38,803 bases of DNA, taken from NCBI GenBank assembly GCA_023410645.1, contig JAEYPQ010000058.1, positions 1 to 38,803 of the forward strand, written 5' to 3'. Below, piece by piece: positions 16,849 to 25,201 of the stretch (position 1 is the stretch's first letter; each line of letters opens with the position of its first letter). Both the position numbers and the translations under genes were made by a program. This stretch comes from Bacillota bacterium (GTDB lineage: Bacteria; Bacillota; Clostridia; TANB77; CAG-465). The notes beneath the pieces are model-generated. The model worked only from the letters and a program-made list of their open reading frames with translations. It was not told the DNA's origin and did no database searches.

Positions 16849-16870
16849 AATATATATTATGGTTAATTTA

Positions 16871-16900
16871 ACAAGTATGAATTCATACTTGTTTTTTTTT
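16871..16900 (+). terminator. Strong intrinsic terminator after glycosyltransferase
   Basis: ACAAGTATGA and ATTCATACTTGT form a near-perfect palindrome (16871-16891) followed by nine Ts. Confidence 0.92.
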
Positions 16901-17007
16901 GCTAAAACTAGTCAAAATATTTATTCATCACTAATAATTTTCTACATATATTTTAGTATACGTATTGTATAACATATGTAATATATTTTCAAAAGAGGTG
17001 TAATGTA

Positions 17008-17920
17008 ATGATTAATGAAATTTTGAAAAACATACCACTTAAAATAGCAAAAGAAATAGAAAATATAGGTTCAAGAGATTCTATAACAGAGATACGTCTT
17101 AGAGTTGGAAGAAGAGGCGTTGTAATAACTTCAGGAGTTGAAGTGTTGATGGCCAGTATTGTTACACTTCAAGATCTATTAGAAATTTTAGTTAGAATTT
17201 CTAAAAATTCAATATATGCAATTCAAAATGATATTAATAATGGTTTTGTTGTAATACCTGGTGGACATAGAGTAGGTATATGTGGTGAAGTTGTAATAAA
17301 TGATGGGAAAATAAAAAATATAAAAAATGTAAATAGTATGAATATAAGAGTTGCAAGGCAATTAATCGGATGTGCGGATAAAATATTGCCATATGTAATT
17401 GAAGATGGGGTATTTAATAATACATTAATAGTTTCACCACCAGGGTGTGGTAAAACTACCATGTTAAGAGATGTTGTAAGACAAATAAGTAATGGTATAC
17501 CATATTTAAGATTTAATCGGAAAAAATGTTGGACTTGTTGATGAAAGAGGAGAAATTGCATGTGTTTGTAATGGAATAAATAATTTGGATGTTGGAGTTA
17601 GAACAGATGTGATTTCTAATTGTCCAAAATCGCTTGGGATGGAAATGTTAGTCAGAAGTATGGGGATTTCAGTTATTGCAACTGATGAAATTGGCTCTAC
17701 AAATGATATTGAATCAATAAAATATGCCTCATGTAGTGGTGTAAATTTAATATTCACCATGCATGGTAGAAATTATCATGATATAGTAAAAAGAAAAGAA
17801 ATTTCCGATTTGATAGAGGATGGATTATTTTCTAATATGATATTCTTATCAAGTAAAAATGGCCCTGGAACTATTGAAGGAGTGGAAAAGGTATCAAATA
17901 AAAAATTGGAGGTGGTCTAG
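17008..17920 (+). pseudogene. spoIIIAA: spoIIIAA, ATPase gene interrupted by a frameshift
   Basis: SpoIIIAA is the secretion-type ATPase of the SpoIIIA-SpoIIQ channel between mother cell and forespore. The first frame (17008-17541, 177 codons) holds the N-terminal part and Walker A (SPPGCGKTT), then hits TGA at 17539-17541 just after a run of six As (17521-17526). The +1 frame continues as NVGLVDERGEIACV, then GMEMLVRSMG and the Walker B region VIATDEIGS, to the TAG at 17918-17920. With five As the two parts would join as a protein of about 303 residues, close to the usual 307. So one extra base is present: a real mutation, a homopolymer sequencing error, or (less likely) slippage. GAGGTG precedes ATG 17008. 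The first operon gene should have a sigma-E promoter, but none is clear. Confidence 0.85.
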
Positions 17921-18438
17921 TGACTGTATTTAAAATTATAATATATTTAGTTATTATAGCTTTAACAAGTTATATTGGTGTATTAAAATCAAAGAAATTA
18001 AAAGATCGTGAATATATATTAAGAGAAATGATAACATTCTTAAATTTAGTGGAAAATGAAATCAAATATATGATGAGTTTACTTCCAAATGCATATGAGG
18101 TATCAAGACAAAAACTGATAACAGAATTAAAACCATCTATTGGCAATATTGTAGTTGATATGCTATCACTAGATAATTATTATTTAATAGATCAAAGTAT
18201 TGTAGAAAATATATCTAGTATAAATGGACTTACAGAATATGATAAAAATGTATTTGTATCTACTCTTAAAAATCTTGGTAGAAGTGATGTGGATTCACAA
18301 ATAAATATAATTGAAAATTCTATAAATATATTAGAAAATCAAGTTAAAGAGGCAAATGAAGTAAAGTTGGTTAACTCTAAGTTATATAGAACGATGGGAG
18401 TAATAACTGGGCTCATGATAGTAATTATATTAATATAG
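17920..18438 (+). CDS. spoIIIAB: Stage III sporulation protein AB
   Basis: This 172-residue membrane protein resembles GspF-like SpoIIIAB. It has an N-terminal helix (KIIIYLVIIALTSYIGV), a KSKKLKDREYILREMITFLNLVENEIKYM segment, a helical cytoplasmic domain, and a C-terminal helix (TMGVITGLMIVIILI). It belongs to the channel that feeds the developing forespore. GTG 17920 overlaps the TAG of spoIIIAA by one base and has a strong GGAGGTGG ribosome binding site, so translation is coupled to the second half of spoIIIAA. The reading frame is intact. Confidence 0.92.
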   Translation: MTVFKIIIYLVIIALTSYIGVLKSKKLKDREYILREMITFLNLVENEIKYMMSLLPNAYEVSRQKLITELKPSIGNIVVDMLSLDNYYLIDQSIVENISSINGLTEYDKNVFVSTLKNLGRSDVDSQINIIENSINILENQVKEANEVKLVNSKLYRTMGVITGLMIVIILI

Positions 18439-18450
18439 TAGGGGGATTAT

Positions 18451-18645
18451 ATGGATATAGATTTATTGTTTAAAATAGCAGGGATTGGGATACTTGTAGC
18501 TGTGTTAAATCAAGTACTTACAAAGGCTGGAAGAGAAGATCAAGCAATGATGACTACACTTACTGGACTTATTATAGTTCTTATGCTTGTAATTGTACAA
18601 ATTAGTAATTTATTTGAAACTGTAAGGACTACATTTAATCTATAG
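18451..18645 (+). CDS. spoIIIAC: Stage III sporulation protein AC
   Basis: This is a 64-residue protein with two membrane helices, matching the usual size of SpoIIIAC. It opens MDIDLLFKIAGIGILVAVLNQVLTKAGREDQAMM, where the LxxxGREDQA motif is characteristic, then a second helix (TLTGLIIVLMLVIVQISNLF). It is an inner-membrane part of the SpoIIIA channel. A GGGGGA ribosome binding site lies before ATG 18451; spoIIIAD follows 9 nt after its stop. Confidence 0.93.
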   Translation: MDIDLLFKIAGIGILVAVLNQVLTKAGREDQAMMTTLTGLIIVLMLVIVQISNLFETVRTTFNL

Positions 18646-18654
18646 GAGAAGTGT

Positions 18655-19038
18655 ATGGAAGTATTTAAAATAGTAGGTTTTGCTATATTTTCTGTTATTA
18701 TTATAATAGTTTTAAAAGAACAAAAGCCAGAAATGGCGTTAGTTTTAACTGTTGTATCATGTGTTGGCTTAATGATTTTTGCGATAACTCAAATGACTGG
18801 AATTATAGAAATGCTAAATGATTTAGTATCGAAGTCTGGAATGAATAAAGAGTTCTTAGCAATAATACTCAAGGTCACAGCAATAGCATATATTGTTGAA
18901 TTTGGCAAAAATGTTTGTGTAGATGCAGGACAAAGTGCGATTGCAACTAAATTAGAAATGGCAGGTAAAGTATTAATTCTAACACTTTCACTTCCATTAA
19001 TAAGTGCACTTGTAAATGTACTTACAGGATTGGTATAA
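18655..19038 (+). CDS. spoIIIAD: Stage III sporulation protein AD
   Basis: The 127-residue hydrophobic protein has about four membrane helices, including the conserved VGFAIFSVIIIIVLKEQKPEMALVL start, IEMLNDLVSKSGMNKEFLAIILKVTAIAYIVEFG and the CVDAGQSAIATKLEMAGKVLIL segment typical of SpoIIIAD. It is a membrane subunit of the SpoIIIA channel and distantly similar to AC. It lies 9 nt after spoIIIAC and 2 nt before spoIIIAE. Confidence 0.94.
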   Translation: MEVFKIVGFAIFSVIIIIVLKEQKPEMALVLTVVSCVGLMIFAITQMTGIIEMLNDLVSKSGMNKEFLAIILKVTAIAYIVEFGKNVCVDAGQSAIATKLEMAGKVLILTLSLPLISALVNVLTGLV

Positions 19039-19040
19039 AT

Positions 19041-20225
19041 ATGATTAAGATTCAAATGAAAAAAAAGATAGTAATAACTATATATATATTAAGTTTATTA
19101 TTTAGCTTGAATTACACTTATGCAGAAGAAAGTACAAAAGGAAGTAATGAAAATGATGTAAATAAGAATGTATCGGAAAGTTATGAATTAGATGAATATG
19201 TTTCAGTACTAGATGAATATGTGCAAAATAGTGGTGTTGATGGGATAAATATAAGAAATATATCTGAAGATTTAATAAATAATAAAGGCATAAGTTATGA
19301 TACTCTTATTGCTAAGATTATTTCAGTATTTTCTAATGAATTAATGATTGCAATTAAAGGTGCAATAACTATATATATAATCATAGTTTTGATGGCTATA
19401 ATAAATAGTTTAGAATTAGAAAAAGGCAGTGATATAACAAAAATTGCACACTTAGTATGTTTTTTAACATTATCAACAGTTGCAATTGGTACATTTTTAG
19501 AAGTTATATCACTTTTTAAAAGTATAATTGTTACACTTACTACAATAATGCAAATAGTATCACCATTTTTAATGGCGATATTAATATCGACAGGTGCAAT
19601 AACTAGCACAGGTATAATACAACCACTTTTACTATTTATTGCTAGTGCAATAGGATTTTTAATTAACTATATTGTAGTACCATTTTTCTGTATTTCAGTT
19701 GCCTTTAATGTTATATGTAGTATATCAGAAAATTTAAGACTTGATAAATTATCAAAAATGTTTCCAAGTTTAGCACTCTGGATCACTGGAATTGCACTAA
19801 CTTTCTTTCTTGGAGTATTATCAATAGAAACATCACTTACTGCAACTGTGGATTCTCTTGGAGTAAAAACTACTCAAGCAGCAGTTTCAAATTTTGTTCC
19901 AGTAGTTGGCAAGTTCTTCTCAGATAGCTTTGAGACTGTTGTGGGGGCTACTAAGATAATTGGAAGAGTTGGTGGAACTGTTGGCATAGTTACAATGATT
20001 ATAGTAGCAATAATACCTATAATGAAAATTGCAAGTATTATGGGAGTATACTCACTTTTATCTGCACTAATAGAACCTATATATGCCGATGATACAGTTA
20101 TTAAATATATATCTAGATTTGCAGGTGTGTATAAAACATTACTTGGAATATTAATCGGAGTAATAATATTATTTGTTATTTCGACGGGTATAATATTAAA
20201 TCTTGCTAGTAGTGTTGTGACTTAA
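19041..20225 (+). CDS. spoIIIAE: Stage III sporulation protein AE
   Basis: The 394-residue polytopic membrane protein begins with a signal peptide (KKKIVITIYILSLLFSLNYTYAEE) and an acidic Asn/Ser/Glu-rich extracytoplasmic segment. Seven or eight membrane helices follow, containing family features such as SPFLMAILISTGAITSTG, LRLDKLSKMFPSLALWITGI and SLTATVDSLGVKTTQAAVSNFVPVVGKFFSD. It is the largest membrane component of the SpoIIIA channel. The start is 2 nt after spoIIIAD; an ATG 15 bases downstream (Met6) is a possible alternative. Confidence 0.94.
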   Translation: MIKIQMKKKIVITIYILSLLFSLNYTYAEESTKGSNENDVNKNVSESYELDEYVSVLDEYVQNSGVDGINIRNISEDLINNKGISYDTLIAKIISVFSNELMIAIKGAITIYIIIVLMAIINSLELEKGSDITKIAHLVCFLTLSTVAIGTFLEVISLFKSIIVTLTTIMQIVSPFLMAILISTGAITSTGIIQPLLLFIASAIGFLINYIVVPFFCISVAFNVICSISENLRLDKLSKMFPSLALWITGIALTFFLGVLSIETSLTATVDSLGVKTTQAAVSNFVPVVGKFFSDSFETVVGATKIIGRVGGTVGIVTMIIVAIIPIMKIASIMGVYSLLSALIEPIYADDTVIKYISRFAGVYKTLLGILIGVIILFVISTGIILNLASSVVT

Positions 20226-20255
20226 AATATACAAAAGAGAAAAGAGGAATAGTTT

Positions 20256-20789
20256 ATGTTGGTAGATGTTTTTAAAAATTGGATAAGTTCACTGCTTTGC
20301 ATTGGTATTTTTATCACTTTTATACAACTCATAATGCCAAAAGCAAACTTAAAAAAATACATTTATTCTTTAATAGGTATAGTTACCATACTTACAGTTG
20401 TATCACCTATTATAAATATGTTTAAAAATGAGTCAGTAGAAACAAGTGTTGAAGAAGTATTAAATAATATTACAAATTCAAATGGAGAAAATAGTAATCA
20501 GGTTGATGAAGAAAAAGTAAAGAACATTACTAATGAAAATGTAAAAAAAGAATTTATTGAAAGTATAAAAAACGATATAACTGAAAAACTCAAGTCAAAG
20601 AATATAACTGTGAAAAATGTTAATATATTACTTAATGAAAATTATGATATAGAAAAAATAGAGGTAAACATTGAAAATATAGATGAACAAAATTCAAGTT
20701 TGGACTCAATAAGTAAAGTTGTTTCGTATCTTAATTCTGAGTATGATATAGATTTTTCAAAGATAACAGTCATTGAGGAGGGAATTTAA
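20256..20789 (+). CDS. spoIIIAF: Stage III sporulation protein AF
   Basis: The 177-residue protein has two N-terminal membrane helices (NWISSLLCIGIFITFIQLIMP, YIYSLIGIVTILTVVSPIINMF) and a soluble domain ending NSEYDIDFSKITVIEEGI, in keeping with the ring-forming-motif domain of SpoIIIAF. A GAGGAATAG ribosome binding site precedes ATG 20256. spoIIIAG starts on the base after its stop. Confidence 0.9.
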   Translation: MLVDVFKNWISSLLCIGIFITFIQLIMPKANLKKYIYSLIGIVTILTVVSPIINMFKNESVETSVEEVLNNITNSNGENSNQVDEEKVKNITNENVKKEFIESIKNDITEKLKSKNITVKNVNILLNENYDIEKIEVNIENIDEQNSSLDSISKVVSYLNSEYDIDFSKITVIEEGI

Positions 20790-21362
20790 ATGAACTATTT
20801 AGAAACTTTAAAAAATATAGCAAAGGATAAAAATAAAAGAGTAGAAAATCTAATTTTTTTGGTAATATTATTAGTGGTATTATTAGTTGCAATTAATTAT
20901 ATATTTAATACAGAAAAAGTTCCAAGTAAAACTAATGATACTAGTAATAATACTAATAGCAATAATAATATAAATAGTAATAGTCAAGATTTAAGTAATG
21001 GCACAAATCTTCAATCAGATTTGGAGGCTAAACTTAGTAATATTTTATCTCAAATATCAGGAATAAGTGAGGTATCAGTTGTAATAACATATTCCAAGGA
21101 TTCTACAACTACACCAGTTTATAACACAAAGGAACAAGAAAAATCAGGTGAAAAGACTACTGAAAAAACAGTTGCATATAATGAAGAAGGAAATGATAAA
21201 ACAGCATTAATTGAAAGTATAGAATTACCAAAAGTTGAAGGAGCAATTATAGTTGCAAAAGGAGCAAATACAGTAGATATAAAATCAAAAATAGCAAGTG
21301 CAATTTCAAATTTAACAAATGTACCTGTGTATAAAATACAAGTTTTTGAAAAGAAAAGTTAG
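20790..21362 (+). CDS. spoIIIAG: Stage III sporulation protein AG
   Basis: SpoIIIAG forms a large ring in the mother cell-forespore channel. This 190-residue protein has one N-terminal helix (NLIFLVILLVVLLVAINYIF), an Asn/Ser-rich linker (about 48-75), and a YscJ/FliF-like ring domain. The domain carries the typical LEAKLSNILSQISGISEVSVVITY and LPKVEGAIIVAKGANTVDIKSKIASAISNLTNVPVYKI segments. It abuts spoIIIAF and precedes spoIIIAH by 11 nt. Confidence 0.94.
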   Translation: MNYLETLKNIAKDKNKRVENLIFLVILLVVLLVAINYIFNTEKVPSKTNDTSNNTNSNNNINSNSQDLSNGTNLQSDLEAKLSNILSQISGISEVSVVITYSKDSTTTPVYNTKEQEKSGEKTTEKTVAYNEEGNDKTALIESIELPKVEGAIIVAKGANTVDIKSKIASAISNLTNVPVYKIQVFEKKS

Positions 21363-21373
21363 GAGGGGATAAT

Positions 21374-21961
21374 ATGACTGTTATTAAAAGGAGTCAATTA
21401 GCTATTTTATCGGTAACATTAATGATTGCTATTGCTGGATATATAAATTATAAATATAATCCAGAAAGAGAAAAGAATTTAGGTCAAACCGTATATGTTA
21501 ATGGTAAAGATAGCTATACTTATGATGATGTAAGTATATATTCTAAGGATGATGATTCAAAAACTGATGATACAGCAAATAATGAAGAAGAGAATAGCAT
21601 TAAACAAGAAGATTCTATATCTGTATTTAGATATGATAGAGATAATATGTTCTCAGAACTTAGTGAAAATTATTCAAATATAATTAATAATAAAAATACG
21701 AATCCTGATGCTATAAATGAATATCAAAAAAAATTAAATGAACTTATAGAAAAGAAAAATTTAATAACAATGGTTGAAAATGTTATTAAGTCCAAGGGAA
21801 TAGAGGATATAGTAATTATTCCCACAAATAATGATAATATAAATGTTGTAATAAAATCACAGGAAGAATTAAAGCCAGAACAAGTTGCACAAGTTCAACA
21901 AATAATAGTTGATCAACTTGGTGTTGACGCAAATAAATTAAGTATTACAACAAAAAAATAG
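21374..21961 (+). CDS. spoIIIAH: Stage III sporulation protein AH
   Basis: SpoIIIAH is the mother-cell partner of forespore SpoIIQ; together they form the intercellular channel. The 195-residue protein has an N-terminal membrane helix (QLAILSVTLMIAIAGYINY), a low-complexity acidic region, then a helical segment and ring-building domain (YQKKLNELIEKKNLITMVENVIKSKGIEDIVIIPTNNDNINVVIKSQ, QVAQVQQIIVDQLGV). AGGAGGGG precedes ATG 21374. It ends the spoIIIA operon; a perfect 12-bp terminator follows. Confidence 0.93.
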   Translation: MTVIKRSQLAILSVTLMIAIAGYINYKYNPEREKNLGQTVYVNGKDSYTYDDVSIYSKDDDSKTDDTANNEEENSIKQEDSISVFRYDRDNMFSELSENYSNIINNKNTNPDAINEYQKKLNELIEKKNLITMVENVIKSKGIEDIVIIPTNNDNINVVIKSQEELKPEQVAQVQQIIVDQLGVDANKLSITTKK

Positions 21962-21965
21962 TTTT

Positions 21966-22004
21966 AAATACAGATACGATTTATTTAATGTATCTGTATT
22001 TTTT
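21966..22004 (+). terminator. Terminator of the spoIIIA operon
   Basis: A perfect 12-bp stem (21966-21977 with 21990-22001), a 12-nt loop and a T-run to 22004. Confidence 0.9.
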
Positions 22005-22026
22005 AATTCAGATTGTAAAAAATAAA

Positions 22027-22110
22027 TGTAATAGAATTTTATTACAAAAATATCACATAAAACGTATTATTATTACAAAAATATTTCAAATATGTAAAAA
22101 AAAAATTACA
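22027..22110 (+). promoter_or_regulatory. TGTAA/TTACA inverted and direct repeats upstream of pilMN
   Basis: TGTAATA (22027-22033) and TATTACA (22040-22046) form a 7-bp inverted repeat. ATTACAAAAATAT occurs twice (22041-22053 and 22072-22084). TGTAA (22093-22097) and TTACA (22106-22110) form a second inverted pair, 13 bp before the -35 box. This is a candidate operator region; the regulator is unknown and the base composition makes chance matches possible. Confidence 0.4.
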
Positions 22111-22123
22111 AGAGAAAAAAATA

Positions 22124-22152
22124 TTGAAAATCAAATAAAAATATGATAAAGT
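22124..22152 (+). promoter_or_regulatory. Promoter of the T4P operon, extended -10
   Basis: TTGAAA (22124-22129), 17 bp, TAAAGT (22147-22152), with TGA immediately before the -10 hexamer. The segment 22137-22153 matches 36943-36959 upstream of the pilin-headed adhesin at 16 of 17 bases. It would leave an untranslated leader of about 220 nt (22160-22380) in which I see only weak A/T hairpins and no recognisable riboswitch. Confidence 0.55.
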
Positions 22153-22380
22153 ATAGTCACAGTGAGATTAAATAATCGCTAGAAAAGTAAATTAATTTTA
22201 CGTGTTGAGAACTTTAACGAATATATGTATTAGTAATTGGGAAAAATAATAAAGTAATTAATTAAAATTTTATCCTATTTTGAGAAAAATGTCAAAATAT
22301 ATTAAATTTTAAATTATATAGTAACAAAAGAGATTGGCACTTATAAAGTAAAAATTATTGGTGTAGAAAAGGAGTTTAGT

Positions 22381-24027
22381 ATGGCAAGTTGTCTAGGAAT
22401 TTATTCAAATCAAGATATTGTTAAATATGCAAAAGTGTCTATAGATTCAGACAAAAACTTCAAAGTAGACTTGTACGGTACAAGATTTGTAAGTAATAAT
22501 AACAGAAAAACTTTAATTAATGATATAATTGATCAGACAAATTCTAAGGATATTCCTGTTGTAATAAATCCTGAATTTGATAAATTTCTTGAAGTACAAG
22601 TTTATGAGCAAGCAAAAAATAAAGCGTATATTAATGATGTTTTAAGAATGGAATTTGAGGCCTGGTGTGAGAAGACAAAAAATGAGCCCTCAAAATTTTC
22701 TTATGTTTATGAGGTTTCAGATTATAAGTCTAGTGATAACAAATATAATGGCATAGTTAATATAACTGAAAGAAAAGAAATTCAAGATTTAAGTGAATTA
22801 ATAGGACCAAATCTAGCTTCTATAATGCCATCTGAACTTACACTTCATAAAGTTGTACCAGATGATTATGAGAGTTATGTACTTGTTAATCTTGATGATA
22901 AATTATCTATTTCTACGGTAATAAATAAAAAATTAGCAGATATAAAAACATATGATATTGGAATGGAGCAAATATTTTCTGATCTTAGATTAAGACTTGG
23001 TTCATACCAAAAAGCTTATGAAGCTTGTAAGCAAATAAATGTATATACTGAGGGTGGATCGACTAACGATCCAACAATTGAAATGCTTACAGAACAAATG
23101 CTACAAGAAGTATTAAAATATGTTCTAGTAGTAGTTAATAAAAATAGGAAAGAAATAACAAAAGTACTTATTACTGGTATTGGTACTGTATTTACAAATA
23201 TAGATATATTATTTACAGAATTTTTAGATATTAAAAGCGAAATATTAAAACCAGAATTTTTAGTTAATTCTGGCAGTATAAAAAATCTTGCAGAAGTACT
23301 TGAAACAATACACGCAATTTCACTTGCTTGTGGTTATCTAAAGCCAGATCAAAAGACTATAAACTACGTAACAAAGAAAAATAGAGATGGTTTTTCTCTG
23401 TCTTCATTACTATCAGTTTTTTCAAAAAAAGATGAACCAAAACAAAAAGTACCAAAATCAGATAGACCTTCAACAGATCAAGAACCTAAAACAGTAATTG
23501 TATCTGCATTTAATTTTGATAAATTTACTCTATATGGTATTAATGCTATAATTGTTGTTGCAGTTATATTAGTAACGTATATAGTATTTAACATGTTTTA
23601 CATGCAAAATATCAATAAGATGGTTTCAAGTATATCAGATCAAGATAGTAAAATAACTGCTAAGATATCTGAAGTAAATAGTGATATAAGTTTTATAAAC
23701 TCAAATGTTTCACAGTATAGATCAATAAATACACAAGTGTCTGATTTAGTTGAACAAATAGAAAAAGGTTCAATAGGCAAAACAACATATAATGTTGCAG
23801 CGTTCTTGCAACAAATTATAAAAGTTATACCTAAATCTATACAATTAAAAACAATAAGTTCTGATGACAATAAGAATGTTAAAATTTCAGCGCAAGCTTC
23901 TAGTTATGCTGATCTTGGATATTTTGTTGCACAATTAAAACTAGAAGGAGTTTTAAACTCTGTAAAAATTAATAGTATACAAAATGGCCAGACTATTGTT
24001 GTAGAGATTGGTGGTGAGTTGCCATAA
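22381..24027 (+). CDS. pilM: PilM-PilN fusion, T4P assembly platform protein
   Basis: The 548-residue protein joins two T4P alignment-complex proteins. Residues 1 to about 330 resemble PilM, the actin-like cytoplasmic protein (opening ASCLGIYSNQDIVKYAKVSID, with VLITGIGTVFTNIDILFTEFL and a closing CGYL). After a charged linker (about 345-375), a single helix at about 385-407 (YGINAIIVVAVILVTYIVF) leads to a coiled coil and a small alpha/beta domain ending VNSIQNGQTIVVEIGGELP, matching PilN. PilM normally binds the cytoplasmic tail of PilN, so fusion is mechanistically sensible. As I recall, a pilMN fusion also occurs in Clostridioides difficile. AAAGGAG precedes ATG 22381. It is the first gene of the operon and overlaps pilO by one base. 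Confidence 0.85.
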   Translation: MASCLGIYSNQDIVKYAKVSIDSDKNFKVDLYGTRFVSNNNRKTLINDIIDQTNSKDIPVVINPEFDKFLEVQVYEQAKNKAYINDVLRMEFEAWCEKTKNEPSKFSYVYEVSDYKSSDNKYNGIVNITERKEIQDLSELIGPNLASIMPSELTLHKVVPDDYESYVLVNLDDKLSISTVINKKLADIKTYDIGMEQIFSDLRLRLGSYQKAYEACKQINVYTEGGSTNDPTIEMLTEQMLQEVLKYVLVVVNKNRKEITKVLITGIGTVFTNIDILFTEFLDIKSEILKPEFLVNSGSIKNLAEVLETIHAISLACGYLKPDQKTINYVTKKNRDGFSLSSLLSVFSKKDEPKQKVPKSDRPSTDQEPKTVIVSAFNFDKFTLYGINAIIVVAVILVTYIVFNMFYMQNINKMVSSISDQDSKITAKISEVNSDISFINSNVSQYRSINTQVSDLVEQIEKGSIGKTTYNVAAFLQQIIKVIPKSIQLKTISSDDNKNVKISAQASSYADLGYFVAQLKLEGVLNSVKINSIQNGQTIVVEIGGELP

Positions 24028-24758
24028 TGTCAAAAGAATTAATTAGATTTATCATAACAGTTCTTGTATTAATAATTCTCATTGCGGCAATTATATATTC
24101 AGCTCTAGTAGGTGTTAATTTAGGATTTATAAATATATCTTCATTTACAGATCTTCAAGCACAACATGATAATATTGAGACAAAGCAAAATGATTTAAAT
24201 CAAAAACAAAACTCATATAAAACAACACTACAAAATTTAGATAATGCAAAGTCTGAATTTTCAAAAGAAAAAGCAAAATATGAATCTATAAGTGATGAAA
24301 CAATAAATATAATCAAAGAAGCTACAACTGAGGAAGAATACAATATTGAATACATGTGGGTGAAACTTGGAAATTATGCTAAAATACATAACTTGTCTAT
24401 AGTTTTAGTTGAACCAGGTGGAAGTGCAACAAGTGGGCAAACTACTAGCACAGACCAAACTACTCAACAAACAACTGGTGGAGCTACTAATACTTCAACA
24501 CCAACAACCGGTGGAACTACTAATACTGGAACAAATACACAACAATCTACAACTCAAACTCCGACTGGATCACAGGCTGGAACTAATGAATTAAAAGTAG
24601 AGATTAATGGTAGTTACTTAGATGTATCCGATTTTATATTTGATGTTGAAAATGATAAGGAACTAAAGTTTAAACTTGATAATATTGTTATGGAATATGT
24701 TTCAGGTACTACTATAAAGACAACGTTTAGCGTAAAAAATATGGTAATAAACAAATAA
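24027..24758 (+). CDS. pilO: PilO-like T4P alignment protein with Thr-rich insert
   Basis: The 243-residue protein has one N-terminal membrane helix (RFIITVLVLIILIAAIIYSALVG), a coiled coil of about 60 residues (DLQAQHDNIETKQNDLNQK onward) and a small C-terminal alpha/beta domain (NELKVEINGSYLDVSDFIF to the end). This is the architecture of PilO, the partner of PilN. Between the coiled coil and the C-terminal domain lies a Thr/Gly/Gln-rich low-complexity stretch of about 60 residues (about 130-190), likely a flexible extracytoplasmic insert. Assignment rests on architecture and position after pilMN. Its ATG overlaps the pilMN stop codon. Confidence 0.75.
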   Translation: MSKELIRFIITVLVLIILIAAIIYSALVGVNLGFINISSFTDLQAQHDNIETKQNDLNQKQNSYKTTLQNLDNAKSEFSKEKAKYESISDETINIIKEATTEEEYNIEYMWVKLGNYAKIHNLSIVLVEPGGSATSGQTTSTDQTTQQTTGGATNTSTPTTGGTTNTGTNTQQSTTQTPTGSQAGTNELKVEINGSYLDVSDFIFDVENDKELKFKLDNIVMEYVSGTTIKTTFSVKNMVINK

Positions 24759-24773
24759 TAAAGGAGAAAAAAT

Positions 24774-25190
24774 ATGAATAAATCATATGTTATAACTTTT
24801 AGTATCTCTGTTATAGTTATATTTTCAATAGCCATAATTCTACTAATGATAATGTTACCACAAGCTGTTAATATTGTTGATGCAGATGCAAATAAGTATG
24901 AACAAGTATCTAAATCTGATTACACTTTCCAAAAGACTAAAGATGTAAGTGAAGAAAGTTTACAAAGACAATACAATATAACACCTGATGAAATAAGTAC
25001 TTTTATACAAAAACAACAATATAAACCTGGCAATTCTGATCCATTTACTCCAGCAGGAACTGATACAAATCCTGGTAATAATAATGGAAATGGTGGTACA
25101 GATAATAATGGTAATGATCAAGATGACGCAGATGAAGATACAACAAATAGTAATGGTGGGGTACCAAATCCACCATCTGCAAATAAATAA
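24774..25190 (+). CDS. Bitopic T4P-operon protein, possible PilP-like tail
   Basis: The 138-residue protein has one N-terminal helix (YVITFSISVIVIFSIAIILLMIMLP), about 60 soluble residues, the motif YKPGNSDPFTP, and then a disordered Asn/Gly/Asp-rich tail. I do not recognise a family with confidence. A 'PGxxDPF' turn also occurs in PilP/GspC-type proteins that sit beside PilO, so an analogous link to the pilus platform is possible but unproven. AAAGGAG precedes ATG 24774. It is 15 nt after pilO and 11 nt before the next gene. Confidence 0.7.
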   Translation: MNKSYVITFSISVIVIFSIAIILLMIMLPQAVNIVDADANKYEQVSKSDYTFQKTKDVSEESLQRQYNITPDEISTFIQKQQYKPGNSDPFTPAGTDTNPGNNNGNGGTDNNGNDQDDADEDTTNSNGGVPNPPSANK

Positions 25191-25201
25191 GAGGTGTACT
25201 A

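Noticed and set aside
16944..16980. Sigma-E promoter for spoIIIAA
   Set aside because: ATATATT (16946-16952) followed 14 bp later by GTATAACA (16967-16974) only loosely fits the sigma-E pattern, and similar strings are common in such AT-rich DNA. A sigma-E promoter is expected from biology, but I cannot place it.
22153..22380. Cyclic di-GMP riboswitch in the pilMN leader
   Set aside because: Neither the class I GCAAAnC/GACGCAAAG core nor a class II core could be found; only weak A/T stems are present.
24409..24594. Separate 61-codon gene inside pilO
   Set aside because: It is an out-of-frame reading of the Thr/Gln-rich insert of pilO with no start signal.
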